Positions 14,234 to 23,975 are shown, counted from the stretch's first letter. The stretch is DNA of 64,000 nucleotides from Variovorax sp. PAMC28562 (GCF_014303735.1 NZ_CP060296.1:3927501-3991500); one strand, 5' to 3'. Numbers and translations are program-made. Notes: generated from the letters alone by a model not told the origin.

Positions 14234-15673
14234 CTAACGCTCCGGCACGATCGCCTCGGCGTACTCGTACAACGCACCGAGCAGTTCTTCGCCACGCTCG
14301 TCTGCACTTTCCGACAAGGCATCGATCTCGGTAAAGAGCATGTCGACGCTGCGGGCGCCGCCCTCGCCTTCGAGCAACCGCGCCGCGCGATGCGCTTCCC
14401 AACGCTCGGTTTCTTCGGCTGTCAGTGTCTCGGGCCAGTTGCGCGCGCGGTAGCGGAACACGATCTCTTCGAGCCGCGCGTCGTCGAAGCCGACGCGCTC
14501 GCGCGCGAGGTCGGCCGGAGACAGGCCGCGCACGCGCAGCAAACGACGACGGTCCGCATCGCCAACAAAGCCGCCGTACAGGTCTTCATCGACGTCAGGA
14601 GTCGCCTCTTTGGGCCGCGCATAGACCTGTGGCCAGATCGCGCTCATGTCGGGCAAGCCGCGTGCGATCTCGGCGTTGCGCGAAGCCGCTTCGAGGTCGA
14701 TGCCCCAGCGTTCGGCCATCGCAGGTGACAGTGTGCGAATCGCGCCCACGACCATCGGCGACTTGTTGAGATGGATGCCCTTGACCGGCAGTCTCACCAC
14801 GCCTTCCGGCAAGTCTGCAGTGCGCGTGAACAGGCGCAATCGCAACGTTTCGACATCCAGATCGCGCAACTCGGCAGGATCGTATGCAAGATCCCAGGCG
14901 ATCAGTTCGTTCTTGTTCGTCGGATGGCTCGCGAGCGGCCACATGACGGCCAGGCATCCGCGCTCGGTTGGGAACATGCCCGACACGTGCAGGAAGGGCT
15001 TTGCCGTATCACGCGTAGACGGCAGGCCGAGCTCACGCGCGACGCGGTCCTTCTTGTGCAGGCTGAAGGCGAACTCGAAGAGCTTGGGCTGCTTGTCGCG
15101 AATCAGGCGCGCCAGCGCGATGGTCGCCCGCACGTCGGACAGCGCATCGTGCGCAGCCTCGTGCAGCAGCCCGTTAGCGCGTGCCAGGTCGCCCAGCTTG
15201 AAGCTGGGCTTGCCGTCTTCTTTCTTCGGCCACTCGATGCCGTCCGGGCGCAACGCCCAGGTAAGGCGAACCACGTCGAGCAAATCCCATCTGCCGCAGT
15301 CGTTTTGCCACTCGCGGGCGTACGGATCGATCAGGTTCCGCCAGAACATGAAGCGGGTGACTTCGTCGTCGAAGCGGATGGTGTTGTAGCCGACGCCAAC
15401 GGTACCGGGTTGCGCAAAGGCACGTTCGATCTGCGCCGCAAATTCGTGCTCGGCAATGCCGCGCTCGAGGCACAACTGCGGCGTGATGCCGGTGATCAGG
15501 CAGGCCTCGGGACTCGGCAAATAGTCGGGCGCCGGCTTGCAATAGATCATGAGCGGCTCGCCAATTTCATTCAGCTCCGCGTCGGTGCGAATCGCTGCAA
15601 ACTGCGATGGCCGGTCGCGCCGTGGTACGGCACCGAAAGTTTCGTAGTCGTGCCAAAGAAAGGTGTGGGACAT
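14234..15673 (-). CDS. sbcB: Exodeoxyribonuclease I
   Basis: The 479-residue enzyme (E. coli 475) is the 3'-5' single-strand DNA exonuclease of recombination and mismatch repair. The DEDDh exonuclease motifs are present: WHDYETFG at residues 7-14, GYNTIRFDDEVTRFMFWRN (about 100-118) and HDALSDVRAT (about 176-185). The C-terminal SH3-like and helical parts are complete. The ATG at 15673 starts MSHTFLWHDYETFG; an in-frame extension upstream runs into the cardiolipin synthase gene and is a shadow. It lies 1 nt after the cls stop, so both are probably cotranscribed. Confidence 0.96.
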   Translation of the reverse strand: MSHTFLWHDYETFGAVPRRDRPSQFAAIRTDAELNEIGEPLMIYCKPAPDYLPSPEACLITGITPQLCLERGIAEHEFAAQIERAFAQPGTVGVGYNTIRFDDEVTRFMFWRNLIDPYAREWQNDCGRWDLLDVVRLTWALRPDGIEWPKKEDGKPSFKLGDLARANGLLHEAAHDALSDVRATIALARLIRDKQPKLFEFAFSLHKKDRVARELGLPSTRDTAKPFLHVSGMFPTERGCLAVMWPLASHPTNKNELIAWDLAYDPAELRDLDVETLRLRLFTRTADLPEGVVRLPVKGIHLNKSPMVVGAIRTLSPAMAERWGIDLEAASRNAEIARGLPDMSAIWPQVYARPKEATPDVDEDLYGGFVGDADRRRLLRVRGLSPADLARERVGFDDARLEEIVFRYRARNWPETLTAEETERWEAHRAARLLEGEGGARSVDMLFTEIDALSESADERGEELLGALYEYAEAIVPER

Positions 15674-15674
15674 G

Positions 15675-17120
15675 TCAGAGCAACGGTGAAAAAAGACGAG
15701 CGACAGCTTCCCAGAGGCGGCCATGGAAAGTCTGATGGCGGCGGGCACGCACCGCAGCAGAACTGTGCAGATCGGTTTCGAACTGCGCAGCCAGCGGCTT
15801 GGCGAGCGCCGGGCCATAGACCACGGCCATCACTTCGAAGTTGAGGCGAAAGCTGCGATTGTCGAAGTTGGCGGTGCCGATCATCGCGCAGTTGTCGTCG
15901 ACCAGAAGGGTCTTCGAGTGCAGCATGCGCGCCTTGTACTCCCACACCTTGACGCCGGCGGCGATCAACTCGTCGAAGTACGAGCGCGCCGCCGCGCTGA
16001 CCACCAAACTATCGCTGCGCCGAGGCACCAGCAGGCGCACATCGACACCGCGCAGCGCAGCGCTCGTCAACGCCATGAGCGCCGGCTCGCCCGGCACGAA
16101 GTACGGCGTCGTAAGCCATGCGCGCTCGTTTGCCGAATTAATCGCAGACACATGCATGCGATGGATCGCCTCCAATGGGCTGTCGGGCCCACTGGTCACG
16201 ATTTGCACCGGAATATCGCCTGCCTCGGCGCGCGGTAGCAAGTGCGGCAGGGTGTCGTCCATGTCACGCGGATCTTCGCCGGTCGCGTAGGTCCAGTCTT
16301 CGAGAAACGTGGTTTGCAGCCAGCGCACCGCACTGCCCTCGATACGCAAATGCACGTCGTGGTATGCGTCTGCGCGGGTACGCTTGTCTTCCTCGTCGGT
16401 GATATTCACGCCGCCGGTGAAACCGGTAAAGCCGTCGCAGACGACGATTTTGCGGTGGGTGCGGTAGTTGATTACCGGACGCAAACGTCGGCCGATGCGC
16501 GTGTCATGAAAGAGCGCGACCTTGACGCCCGCCGCGTGCATCGGTGCCATGAACTTGTGGCCGATGCGCTTGGAGCCCAAAGCGTCGAGCAACAGCCGCA
16601 CCACGACACCTTGCTGCGCCTTGTGCACGAGGAGATCGCGCAGGGCGGTGCCGATGGTGTCGGGCTCGAAGATGTAGTACTCGAGGTGCACATGATCGCG
16701 CGCGTTGCGAATGGCTTCGAAGATGGCATCGAAGGTGCGCGCACCGCCAGACAGCAACTCGACATCGGTGGCGCTCGACACCGGCAGGCCGCATGTCGCC
16801 GTGCCCAGTCCGGCCATTTGCCGTAACGCAGGCGGGGCGTGCTGGCGTGCTTCGCGAAGCAAGGCGAGGTCGGCCGTGGCGTTGGCACTGGCACGGATTC
16901 GCAGACGCTTGAGGCGTTGCTTCTTGAGCCGCTGCGGCCCGAGAAAGTAATAGATGACGAAGCCCGCGAACGGCAGCAGTGCGAGCGACAGTATCCAGCT
17001 CATCGTCGACACCGGCGCGCGCTTTTGCATCACGATCCAGATCGACAACACCGCGATGTAGCCGCTCCATGCGAAAGAGAGGCCGGTTTTCCATTCCTGG
17101 CTGAGTTCGGGGAGGATCAA
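15675..17120 (-). CDS. cls: Cardiolipin synthase
   Basis: 481 residues with two N-terminal membrane helices (about 14-32 and 41-60), a basic linker and two phospholipase-D domains. The HKD motifs are THRKIVVCDGFTGFTGGVN (about 221-239) and MLHSKTLLVDDNCAMIGTAN (about 398-417). The enzyme joins two phosphatidylglycerol molecules into cardiolipin at the inner membrane. The GGVN and GTAN/FDNRS segments after each HKD are typical of the ClsA type. It precedes sbcB with a 1-nt gap. The length is normal (E. coli ClsA 486). Confidence 0.95.
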   Translation of the reverse strand: MILPELSQEWKTGLSFAWSGYIAVLSIWIVMQKRAPVSTMSWILSLALLPFAGFVIYYFLGPQRLKKQRLKRLRIRASANATADLALLREARQHAPPALRQMAGLGTATCGLPVSSATDVELLSGGARTFDAIFEAIRNARDHVHLEYYIFEPDTIGTALRDLLVHKAQQGVVVRLLLDALGSKRIGHKFMAPMHAAGVKVALFHDTRIGRRLRPVINYRTHRKIVVCDGFTGFTGGVNITDEEDKRTRADAYHDVHLRIEGSAVRWLQTTFLEDWTYATGEDPRDMDDTLPHLLPRAEAGDIPVQIVTSGPDSPLEAIHRMHVSAINSANERAWLTTPYFVPGEPALMALTSAALRGVDVRLLVPRRSDSLVVSAAARSYFDELIAAGVKVWEYKARMLHSKTLLVDDNCAMIGTANFDNRSFRLNFEVMAVVYGPALAKPLAAQFETDLHSSAAVRARRHQTFHGRLWEAVARLFSPLL

Positions 17121-17213
17121 AAGATGCGGGCCAAGAACGAGCGGTCAAAAAATGGAGCCGGAAGAACACAAACGAAGAAGGGACCAAGGCAGAAACCGCA
17201 AAGGCAGAAACGA

Positions 17214-17245
17214 CAAAGGCCGGGAGCGCATGCTACCGGCCTTTG
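17214..17245. other. Perfect 10-bp inverted repeat between clpA and cls
   Basis: CAAAGGCCGG (17214-17223), 12-nt loop, CCGGCCTTTG (17236-17245). No T run follows on either strand, so it is a strong hairpin but not a classical intrinsic terminator; it may mark the 3' end of the clpA transcript. Confidence 0.5.
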
Positions 17246-17297
17246 GAGGCGACGCGACCACGAGGGCCGCGTACAACGTCAAGTCAACGTGTCAGAG

Positions 17298-19619
17298 TCA
17301 ACCCGCTGCAGTCTCTTCCGCTTCGGGCTTGGATTTGCCTTCCTTCTTCGACAACGGCTGAATGTCGAGCAGCACTTCGCCCTTGTCATCGACGTCGACC
17401 GACAGACGGCCGCCGTCGATCAGGCGTCCGAAGAGCAATTCGTCGGCCAGCGCGCGACGGATCGTGTCCTGGATCAAGCGCTGCATGGGGCGAGCGCCCA
17501 TCAACGGATCGAAGCCCTTCTTCGCGAGGTGCTTGCGCAACGCATCGCTGAAAGTGACGTCGACCTTCTTCTCGGTCAGCTGCTGCTCGAGTTGCAGCAA
17601 GAACTTGTCCACTACGCGCAGGATGACGATTTCATCCAGGGCCTTGAAGCTGACGGTCGCATCCAGACGATTGCGGAACTCCGGCGTGAACAGTCGCTTG
17701 ATGTCGGCCATCTCATCTCCCGCTTGACGCGGGTTGGTGAAGCCGATGGTCGCCTTGTTCATGGTCTCTGCGCCCGCATTGGTGGTCATCACGATGATCA
17801 CGTTGCGGAAGTCGGCCTTGCGCCCGTTGTTGTCGGTCAGCGTGCCATGGTCCATGACCTGCAGCAGCACGTTGTAGATGTCCGGATGGGCTTTCTCGAT
17901 TTCGTCGAGCAACAGCACAGAGTGCGGCTTCTTGGTAACAGCTTCGGTCAGCAGACCGCCTTGGTCGAACCCGACATAGCCCGGAGGCGCACCGATCAGG
18001 CGGCTCACCGCATGACGTTCCATGTACTCCGACATGTCGAAGCGAATCAGCTCGATGCCCATGATGTAGGCGAGCTGCTTGGCGGCTTCGGTTTTGCCGA
18101 CGCCGGTGGGACCGCTGAACAGGAACGAGCCGATCGGCTTGTCTGCACGGCCGAGGCCGGAGCGCGCCATCTTGACCGCGGATGCCAGCACTTCTAGTGC
18201 CTTGTCCTGACCGAACACGACACTCTTCAGGTCGCGCTCGATGGTCTGCAGCTTGCCGCGATCGTCATTGCTGACATTGGCAGGCGGAATGCGCGCAATC
18301 TTCGCGACGATGTCTTCGACTTCGGTCTTGGTGATGGTCTTCTTGCGCTTGCTCGGCGGCAAGATGCGCTGGGCCGCGCCCGCTTCATCGATGACGTCGA
18401 TCGCCTTGTCAGGCAAATGACGGTCGTTGATGTACTTCGCGCTCAATTCAGCCGCAGCTTGCAGAGCCGCCACCGCGTACTTGACGCCGTGATGCTCTTC
18501 GAAGCGAGATTTCAAGCCCTTCAGGATGTCGACTGTTTCCTGCACGGTCGGCTCGACCACGTCGACCTTCTGGAAGCGCCGCGACAGGGCCGCGTCCTTC
18601 TCGAAGATGCCACGGTATTCGGTGAAGGTGGTTGCACCAATGCACTTCAGCTGGCCGCTCGAAAGCGCCGGCTTCAGCAGGTTGGAGGCATCAAGCGTGC
18701 CGCCCGACGCAGCGCCTGCACCGATGAGGGTGTGGATCTCGTCGATGAAGAGAATCGCATTTGGCTTGTCCTTGAGCGACTTGAGCACGCCCTTCAGGCG
18801 TTGCTCGAAGTCACCGCGGTACTTGGTGCCCGCCAACAATGCACCCATGTCGAGCGAATAAACCTGAGCTTCGGCCAGGATCTCTGGCACTTCGTTCTGG
18901 GTAATGCGCCAGGCGAGGCCTTCGGCAATCGCGGTCTTGCCGACGCCGGCTTCACCGACCAACAGCGGATTGTTCTTGCGCCGGCGGCACAGGATCTGGA
19001 TCACGCGCTCGACCTCGTACTCGCGGCCGATCAGCGGATCGATCTTGCCTTCCTTGGCCAACTGATTCAGATTCTGAGTGAACTGTTCGAGTGGCGAAGC
19101 CTTCTCGTTCTTTTCACTCCCGCCCTCTTCGCTCTCGCTCGAAGACGATTCGCCCGCGCCCTTGGCGGCTTCCGGCGGATCGCTCTTTTTAATGCCATGA
19201 GCGATGAAATTCACGACGTCGAGGCGCGTGACGCCTTGCTGGTGCAAGTAGTACACGGCGTGCGAATCCTTCTCGCCGAAGATCGCAACCAGCACGTTGG
19301 CGCCGGTGACTTCCTTCTTGCCGTTGCCGGTGGATTGCACGTGCATGATCGCGCGCTGAATCACGCGTTGGAAACCCAGTGTGGGCTGCGTGTCGACATC
19401 GTCGGTACCAGCCACCTGCGGGGTGTTGTCCTTGATGAAGTTGGTGAGCGACGCGCGCAGGTCGTCGACGTTTGCCGAGCAGGCTCGCAAAACTTCTGCG
19501 GCGCTCGGGTTGTCCAGCAAAGCGAGCAACAAGTGCTCTACGGTGATGAACTCGTGGCGCTGCTGCCGTGCCTCGACAAAGGCCATGTGCAAGCTGACTT
19601 CCAGTTCCTGGGCAATCAT
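17298..19619 (-). CDS. clpA: ATP-dependent Clp protease, ATP-binding subunit ClpA
   Basis: 773 residues: an N-terminal Clp-N double repeat (about 1-140), an acidic/serine-rich linker ([19 protein letters not shown], about 150-170) and two AAA+ modules with Walker A motifs GEAGVGKT and GPTGVGKT. It lacks the middle coiled-coil of ClpB, and the IGF-type loop for ClpP binding is visible as TIGFTN. ClpA unfolds proteins for ClpP and takes N-end-rule substrates from ClpS, whose gene lies 76 nt upstream. The ATG at 19619 begins [14 protein letters not shown], the standard ClpA N-terminus. Confidence 0.97.
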   Translation of the reverse strand: MIAQELEVSLHMAFVEARQQRHEFITVEHLLLALLDNPSAAEVLRACSANVDDLRASLTNFIKDNTPQVAGTDDVDTQPTLGFQRVIQRAIMHVQSTGNGKKEVTGANVLVAIFGEKDSHAVYYLHQQGVTRLDVVNFIAHGIKKSDPPEAAKGAGESSSSESEEGGSEKNEKASPLEQFTQNLNQLAKEGKIDPLIGREYEVERVIQILCRRRKNNPLLVGEAGVGKTAIAEGLAWRITQNEVPEILAEAQVYSLDMGALLAGTKYRGDFEQRLKGVLKSLKDKPNAILFIDEIHTLIGAGAASGGTLDASNLLKPALSSGQLKCIGATTFTEYRGIFEKDAALSRRFQKVDVVEPTVQETVDILKGLKSRFEEHHGVKYAVAALQAAAELSAKYINDRHLPDKAIDVIDEAGAAQRILPPSKRKKTITKTEVEDIVAKIARIPPANVSNDDRGKLQTIERDLKSVVFGQDKALEVLASAVKMARSGLGRADKPIGSFLFSGPTGVGKTEAAKQLAYIMGIELIRFDMSEYMERHAVSRLIGAPPGYVGFDQGGLLTEAVTKKPHSVLLLDEIEKAHPDIYNVLLQVMDHGTLTDNNGRKADFRNVIIVMTTNAGAETMNKATIGFTNPRQAGDEMADIKRLFTPEFRNRLDATVSFKALDEIVILRVVDKFLLQLEQQLTEKKVDVTFSDALRKHLAKKGFDPLMGARPMQRLIQDTIRRALADELLFGRLIDGGRLSVDVDDKGEVLLDIQPLSKKEGKSKPEAEETAAG

Positions 19620-19695
19620 GTGATTTCCTTTTGCCTTGCTGTAAATAAAAACTCAGATGGGTTGGAGCGTACCGAAATCAACAGGTTCATTGCGT

Positions 19696-20055
19696 TCATT
19701 CGATAGGCTCACTCACACATTGCAACGGATGGCCGGCCTGATGGGCCGCCTCCATTACCTGATTTACTTTGGTGGCCGCCATGTCGCGGGAATAAACCCC
19801 GCAAACGCCGCGGCCGTCCAAATGGATCTTCAGCATGATCTGGGTGGCCGTTTCGCGGTCCTTGCTGAAGAACTCCTGAATCACGACGATGACGAACTCC
19901 ATCGGGGTGTAGTCGTCGTTCAGCATGACCACCTGGTACATCTGAGGAGGTGCTGTTTTCTGCGGTCGACGCTCGAGGACGACCGAGTCGCCATCGTCCC
20001 GCCGCGGCTTCTGGGCCGGCGGTGTCTTGGGGGTCGAGGGAATTCTGGTTGCCAT
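19696..20055 (-). CDS. clpS: ATP-dependent Clp protease adapter ClpS
   Basis: 119 residues; the flexible N-terminus is followed by the conserved core [20 protein letters not shown] (about 39-58), which contains the N-degron pocket residues ([11 protein letters not shown]), then [11 protein letters not shown]. ClpS delivers proteins with N-terminal Leu, Phe, Tyr or Trp to ClpAP. The ATG at 20055 fits the family length; longer in-frame starts add an unconserved stretch. The clpS-clpA order is universal in proteobacteria. Confidence 0.96.
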   Translation of the reverse strand: MATRIPSTPKTPPAQKPRRDDGDSVVLERRPQKTAPPQMYQVVMLNDDYTPMEFVIVVIQEFFSKDRETATQIMLKIHLDGRGVCGVYSRDMAATKVNQVMEAAHQAGHPLQCVSEPIE

Positions 20056-20420
20056 GAAAAATGATTCTATAGAGCGTGCAAGCGGCGTGCCGGGGTGAGA
20101 GGAATTGGTGGCAGCTTGCCGACAAATCAAGGCTTCGGTAGCGTGAACGCTTCAGGGTCACTACAAAAAAGCCCGGAGCCATACGCCGAGACGGTGTCGC
20201 GAAGGTGAGAGTTGGATGAAGGCGCACTACACGGTGACCTTTCGGCAAGAAGTGGCGACGTAGCGACAGTGCGTTTTCGGCCGGCTGAATAGCCTTAGAA
20301 TTTTAGATGCAACCGGAGGAGGCGCGGGTCGCTGTCAACCGCATGCCCAACGGCATCGTTGTTGACTGACCTTCTGCTGGCCGGGAGGCGTTTTAAAATC
20401 AATCCACTGAGGAATCCGTA
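20056..20420. other. Divergent intergenic region between clpS and a small secreted-protein gene
   Basis: 365 nt. It should hold the clpS promoter (-) and the promoter of the gene at 20421 (+). A 6-bp inverted repeat, GTCAAC/GTTGAC, encloses 20335-20365, and an AT-rich TTTTAAAAT lies at 20391-20399, a candidate -10 region. I see no coding gene or known RNA. Confidence 0.4.
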
Positions 20421-20738
20421 ATGAGCAAAGTTCTCGCAGTCATGATCGCCGGCCTGTTCGCAGCCGGTGCCTACGCCCAAGCCACGAAGCCAGGCGAACT
20501 CGACCCCACGGCCCAGGGCAAGTCTGCTGCCAAAGCAGAAGCCAAGGTCGCTGCGCGTCCTGCTGGCATGGTCAAGGCGCCAGGCGGCGACGAACCCAAG
20601 ACGGCCGAAGGCGGCGCCATCGGTACCGGCAAGGCAGCCGCTGCAGGTGAAGCCCGCGCCGAAACGCGCGATGCACGTCGTCGCAACAAGGACGGCAGCC
20701 TGAAGCGCCGCAGCACGCAGGGCGGCACGCCCAACTAA
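20421..20738 (+). CDS. Small secreted Ala/Lys-rich protein
   Basis: 105 residues beginning with a signal peptide, MSKVLAVMIAGLFAAGAYAQ, with likely cleavage after AYA. The mature part is low complexity, rich in Ala, Lys, Gly and Glu, and has no cysteine; it ends in a basic stretch (DARRRNKDGSLKRRS). I do not recognise a domain. The signal peptide is nearly the same as that of the gene at 20894, so the two are probable paralogues that have diverged in the mature part. A ribosome-binding site (gagga) precedes the ATG, and a terminator follows directly. Similar small proteins are common in Variovorax-like genomes, with no known function. Confidence 0.75.
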   Translation: MSKVLAVMIAGLFAAGAYAQATKPGELDPTAQGKSAAKAEAKVAARPAGMVKAPGGDEPKTAEGGAIGTGKAAAAGEARAETRDARRRNKDGSLKRRSTQGGTPN

Positions 20739-20762
20739 TTCGGCACCCCGCCGGATTGAAAG

Positions 20763-20787
20763 AAGCGCTCCTAGGGCGCTTTTTTTT
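20763..20787 (+). terminator. Rho-independent terminator
   Basis: AAGCGC (20763-20768), loop TCCTAGG, GCGCTT (20776-20781), followed by a run of T to 20787. It ends the gene at 20421-20738. Confidence 0.85.
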
Positions 20788-20893
20788 CGCGTGGGCTGTG
20801 AGCAAACGTGTCAACCGCTACGCATGGCATTCGTTGAACGTGGGTCCTTCCACAGGGGGAGGGTTCTTAAATCAACGATTCACAGGATTTCTC

Positions 20894-21088
20894 ATGAACA
20901 AGCTGCTTGCCGTTCTCGTCGCCGGTCTCTTTTCTGCTGGCGCATTTGCCCAGGCTCCCGCTCACGTCACCGTTCCGATGGCGCATGTCCACACAGTGGC
21001 GCACGCGCCGGTGCATCACATGAAGAAGCACAAGGTGATGGCTCGTCATTACCACCACCGCAAGGCCGTTCGCCGCCACGCGATGTAA
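20894..21088 (+). CDS. Small secreted histidine-rich protein
   Basis: 64 residues: signal peptide MNKLLAVLVAGLFSAGAFAQ, then a mature part of about 44 residues with 11 His plus many Lys and Arg (HHMKKHK, RHYHHRK) and several Met. No domain is recognised. The composition suggests binding of copper, nickel or another transition metal in the periplasm, which is inference from composition only. The start at 20894 is set by the signal peptide; the frame is open upstream but without conservation. It sits between two terminators, so it is a single-gene unit. Confidence 0.72.
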   Translation: MNKLLAVLVAGLFSAGAFAQAPAHVTVPMAHVHTVAHAPVHHMKKHKVMARHYHHRKAVRRHAM

Positions 21089-21107
21089 GCCTCACCGCTT
21101 GCCGACG

Positions 21108-21131
21108 ATGCCCGCGCCTGCGGGCATTTTT
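21108..21131 (+). terminator. Rho-independent terminator
   Basis: ATGCCCGC (21108-21115), loop GCCT, GCGGGCAT (21120-21127), then TTTT. It ends the His-rich protein gene. Confidence 0.88.
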
Positions 21132-21176
21132 GTTTGCGCCGAGAATTGCGCCTTCGCGTTTTGAAAGTCCCTGTTC

Positions 21177-21641
21177 ATGTTCCAGCGTTTCGTCGCCTTG
21201 CCCGCGCTGTCTGCCTTCATGGCGCTGTTCTTTGCTCTGCCTGCCCAGGCACAAGAGCCGCAACTGGACCTCCGGCGCGTCAAGCTCACGGCCGGCATGT
21301 ACCAGATAGACACACAGTTGGCGATGACGCCTCAACAGCGCGAGGTCGGCCTGATGTTCCGCAAGGAAATGCCCCAGGCGGAAGGCATGCTGTTCATTTT
21401 CGAGCAACCAGCGACGCAGTGCTTCTGGATGAAGAACACGATCTTGCCGCTGACCGCGGCATTCGTTGCCGATGACGGGCGCATCGTCAACCTGGCGGAC
21501 ATGAAGCCGCAGACCGAAGACTCGCATTGCTCAGAAGAACCGGTCCGATACGTTCTTGAGATGAACCAAGGCTGGTTCGTCAAAAAGAACCTGAAGAAAG
21601 GAAACAAGCTCGCTGGAGCACCGTTCGAAATGCAGCGTTGA
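21177..21641 (+). CDS. DUF192 family secreted protein
   Basis: 154 residues with a signal peptide (ALPALSAFMALFFALPAQAQ, likely cleaved after AQA near residue 25). The DUF192 core follows: DTQLAMTPQQREVGLMFR (about 45-62), MPQAEGMLFIFEQP and CFWMKNTILPL (about 82-92), then VLEMNQGWFVKKNLKKGN. The family is exported or membrane-associated and structurally known, but its function is undefined. It lies between the small secreted-protein genes and the convergent sodB, from which it is separated by a shared terminator. Confidence 0.92.
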   Translation: MFQRFVALPALSAFMALFFALPAQAQEPQLDLRRVKLTAGMYQIDTQLAMTPQQREVGLMFRKEMPQAEGMLFIFEQPATQCFWMKNTILPLTAAFVADDGRIVNLADMKPQTEDSHCSEEPVRYVLEMNQGWFVKKNLKKGNKLAGAPFEMQR

Positions 21642-21669
21642 TCGGCGGTGCCACCAACTCGACGCCCAA

Positions 21670-21700
21670 AAAAAAAGCCGACCCGCGAGTCGGCTTTTTA
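21670..21700. terminator. Bidirectional rho-independent terminator
   Basis: AAAAAGCCGAC (21672-21682), loop CCGCGA, GTCGGCTTTTT (21689-21699), with an A tract on the left and a T tract on the right. It serves the DUF192 gene (+) and sodB (-). Confidence 0.92.
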
Positions 21701-21721
21701 CTGTCTCCGCAGAGTACCGGC

Positions 21722-22303
21722 TTAGCCGAAGTTCTTTGCTGCGAAGTCCCAGTTCGCCAGCTTTGCCAGGAACGTCTCGACGAATTTTGGGCGCAGGTTG
21801 CGGTAGTCGATGTAATAGGCATGTTCCCATACATCGACCGTCAGAAGAGCCGTGTCCGCAGTGGTCAGCGGTGTGCCGGCAGCGCCGGTATTGACGATGT
21901 CGACCGAGCCATCAGGCTTTTTCACAAGCCACGTCCAGCCTGAACCGAAGTTGCCGACAGCTGACTTCACGAAGGCTTCCTTGAAAGCGTCGTAGCCGCC
22001 CCACTTGGCATCGATGGCTTTTGCCAAAGCGCCGGTGGGGGTGCCGCCGCCCTGTGGCTTCATGCAGCTCCAGAAAAACGTGTGGTTCCAGACCTGGGCC
22101 GAGTTGTTGTAGACGCCGCCGCTCGACTTCTTGATGATCTCTTCGAGCGTCATGCTCTCGAATTCGGTGCCCTTTTGCAGGTTGTTCAGGTTCACGACGT
22201 AGGCGTTGTGATGCTTGCCGTAGTGATACTCGAACGTTTCTTTTGAGTATTCCGGAGCCAATGCGTCCATTGGGTACGGCAGGGGTGGCAGAACGTGTTC
22301 CAT
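21722..22303 (-). CDS. sodB: Superoxide dismutase, Fe type
   Basis: 193 residues, the usual size of cytoplasmic Fe-SOD. The metal ligands are visible in HHNAYV (His near residue 27), WNHTFFW (His near 74) and DVWEHAYY (Asp and His near 157 and 161). [10 protein letters not shown] with Gln at the active site, and the lack of Mn-type signatures, favour iron. It removes superoxide in the cytoplasm. ATG 22303 starts [15 protein letters not shown]; 12 upstream codons in frame are not conserved. It is monocistronic, between a terminator and its own upstream gap before xseA. Confidence 0.96.
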   Translation of the reverse strand: MEHVLPPLPYPMDALAPEYSKETFEYHYGKHHNAYVVNLNNLQKGTEFESMTLEEIIKKSSGGVYNNSAQVWNHTFFWSCMKPQGGGTPTGALAKAIDAKWGGYDAFKEAFVKSAVGNFGSGWTWLVKKPDGSVDIVNTGAAGTPLTTADTALLTVDVWEHAYYIDYRNLRPKFVETFLAKLANWDFAAKNFG

Positions 22304-22351
22304 GTTTTTTTCTCGCGGGTTGGTTGTGGGATAAAGCATTCTAGAAAGGAA

Positions 22352-23668
22352 TTACAACGGTGGTGTCGGACGCGTTCCCGTTGCCCGCACGCCCGTCACG
22401 GCAAGGTCGACGGCGCCATCGGCAAGTCGTGCCTCAACCGCGTCCTCCACGTGGAGCTGCGAGACGCTCGTGACGGCGCGGCCATCCGTGTCGGTGAGCC
22501 ATGCATAGCCGCGCTGCAGCACCAGCGCCGGGTCCAGCAGGCGCAACCGTGAGGCCACGCGCTCCAGCCGCTCACGCCGCTGCGCCTGACTGCGCTTGAG
22601 CTGTTGCGGGAAATCCGCCCGCAGCCGAGTTTGAGCCTCTCCCGCCCGCTGCGTTTTAGACAGCACCGCATAGTGCAAACGCTGCGCCTGGTAAGTCAGC
22701 CGCAACCTTTGCCGAGCGACAAGGGTCGAAGGACGTGCGAGACGACCGGCCGCCAAATCGAGACGCTGGCTCAAGACATCGATGCGACTGCCCAGCGCAC
22801 CGACGAGCCGCTCCTCGATCAACCCGAGCGCACCGAGCCACAGCTCCTGCGATGCGGCGACGAGTTCTGCGGCGGCAGTAGGTGTCGGCGCACGAAGGTC
22901 GGCACAAAAGTCCGCAATGGTGAAATCGGTTTCATGACCGACGCCGCAGATGATCGGCACCGGGCTTTGCACGATGGTGCGCGCCAGCGTTTCATCGTTG
23001 AAGGCCCACAGATCTTCGATCGAACCGCCACCTCGCACCATCAGGATGACATCGACCGGCGGCTGCATTGCGTAGAGCGCCTGCAACGCGCGAACCAGTT
23101 CGGCGGGCGCATTCGCTCCCTGCACTGCGGCTGGCGACAGCACGACCGGTATGTGCGGTACCCGACGGCGCAGTGCGGTCACGACATCGTGCAAGGCCGC
23201 AGCGCCCGTCGACGTAACCAACCCGATGGCGCGGGGCATCGATGGCAGCGGTCGTTTGCGCGCCGGATCGAAAAGGCCTTCATGTTCGAGCTTGGCTTTG
23301 CGCTGCAAAAATTGCTCAAAGAGCGCACCCTGCCCCGCACGCCGCAGACTTTCGACCACCAGTTGAAGGTCGCCGCGCGGTTCGTAAACGGTAAGCCGGC
23401 CGCGCACTTCGACCTGATCACCGTCGCGCGGCACGAAGTCGAGCAGGCTCGCAGCGCGGCGGAACATGGCGCTGCGCAGTTGCCCAGATTCGTCCTTCAA
23501 GGAAAAATAGCAGTGACCGCTCGACGCCTTGGAGAAACCGGAAATTTCACCGCGCACGGTCACCGGGTTGAAGCGCGCTTCGAGCGCGTCGCCCACGGCG
23601 TGGCACAGCGCGCCAACGGCCCATACCCGACCGCTTGGTGCCGAAAAAAGTCCGCTGTCACTCATCAC
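22352..23668 (-). CDS. xseA: Exodeoxyribonuclease VII large subunit
   Basis: 438 residues. An N-terminal OB-fold (VRGEISGFSKASSGHCYFSL, about 38-57) is followed by the catalytic domain (GRLTVYEPRGDLQLVVE; DVILMVRGGGSIEDLWAFND, about 203-222; PIICGVGHETDFTIADFCAD) and a long helical coiled-coil C-terminus. With XseB it degrades single-stranded DNA to oligonucleotides. xseB is not adjacent. Two Met codons head the protein (23668 and 23665). It is read away from the exbB operon. Confidence 0.96.
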   Translation of the reverse strand: MMSDSGLFSAPSGRVWAVGALCHAVGDALEARFNPVTVRGEISGFSKASSGHCYFSLKDESGQLRSAMFRRAASLLDFVPRDGDQVEVRGRLTVYEPRGDLQLVVESLRRAGQGALFEQFLQRKAKLEHEGLFDPARKRPLPSMPRAIGLVTSTGAAALHDVVTALRRRVPHIPVVLSPAAVQGANAPAELVRALQALYAMQPPVDVILMVRGGGSIEDLWAFNDETLARTIVQSPVPIICGVGHETDFTIADFCADLRAPTPTAAAELVAASQELWLGALGLIEERLVGALGSRIDVLSQRLDLAAGRLARPSTLVARQRLRLTYQAQRLHYAVLSKTQRAGEAQTRLRADFPQQLKRSQAQRRERLERVASRLRLLDPALVLQRGYAWLTDTDGRAVTSVSQLHVEDAVEARLADGAVDLAVTGVRATGTRPTPPL

Positions 23669-23975
23669 TGTTCACCGTGCCGCTTGTCGACTCGTCCACA
23701 TTCCACATTGCGATCAACAAACGGGCCTGACAGGCCAGCAAGCCGCCCGAGTTGCGGTGCAACTCGTTGATTCGATTGGAAAAACAGCTGCTCAAAATTC
23801 AATCGATCCAGTGGAAGCCACGGCGGGCGTGGTTTCGCATCGGTTGCTCATGGTGTTACTCACAAAGTTATCCACAGAATCTGTGCGTCGGCGCCTACAG
23901 CAGGACATTGCACTTTGTGAAGCGGGCTCGGTGGATAATCGCCGCGCATTTGCAATCCACGGGCCGGAGGGTTCT
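23669..23975. other. Divergent intergenic region with a DnaA-box-like site and palindrome
   Basis: 307 nt between xseA (-) and exbB (+). It contains TTATCCACA at 23868-23876, a perfect match to the DnaA 9-mer, which overlaps the perfect 13-nt palindrome CACAGA-A-TCTGTG at 23873-23885. A GATAAT at 23934-23939 is a plausible -10 for the exbB operon. No coding gene is seen here. Confidence 0.5.

Noticed and set aside
23930-23938. Second DnaA-like box (TTATCCACC on the minus strand).
   Set aside because: One base off the consensus, and it coincides with a plausible -10 element GATAAT; with only one perfect box the region is not an origin.
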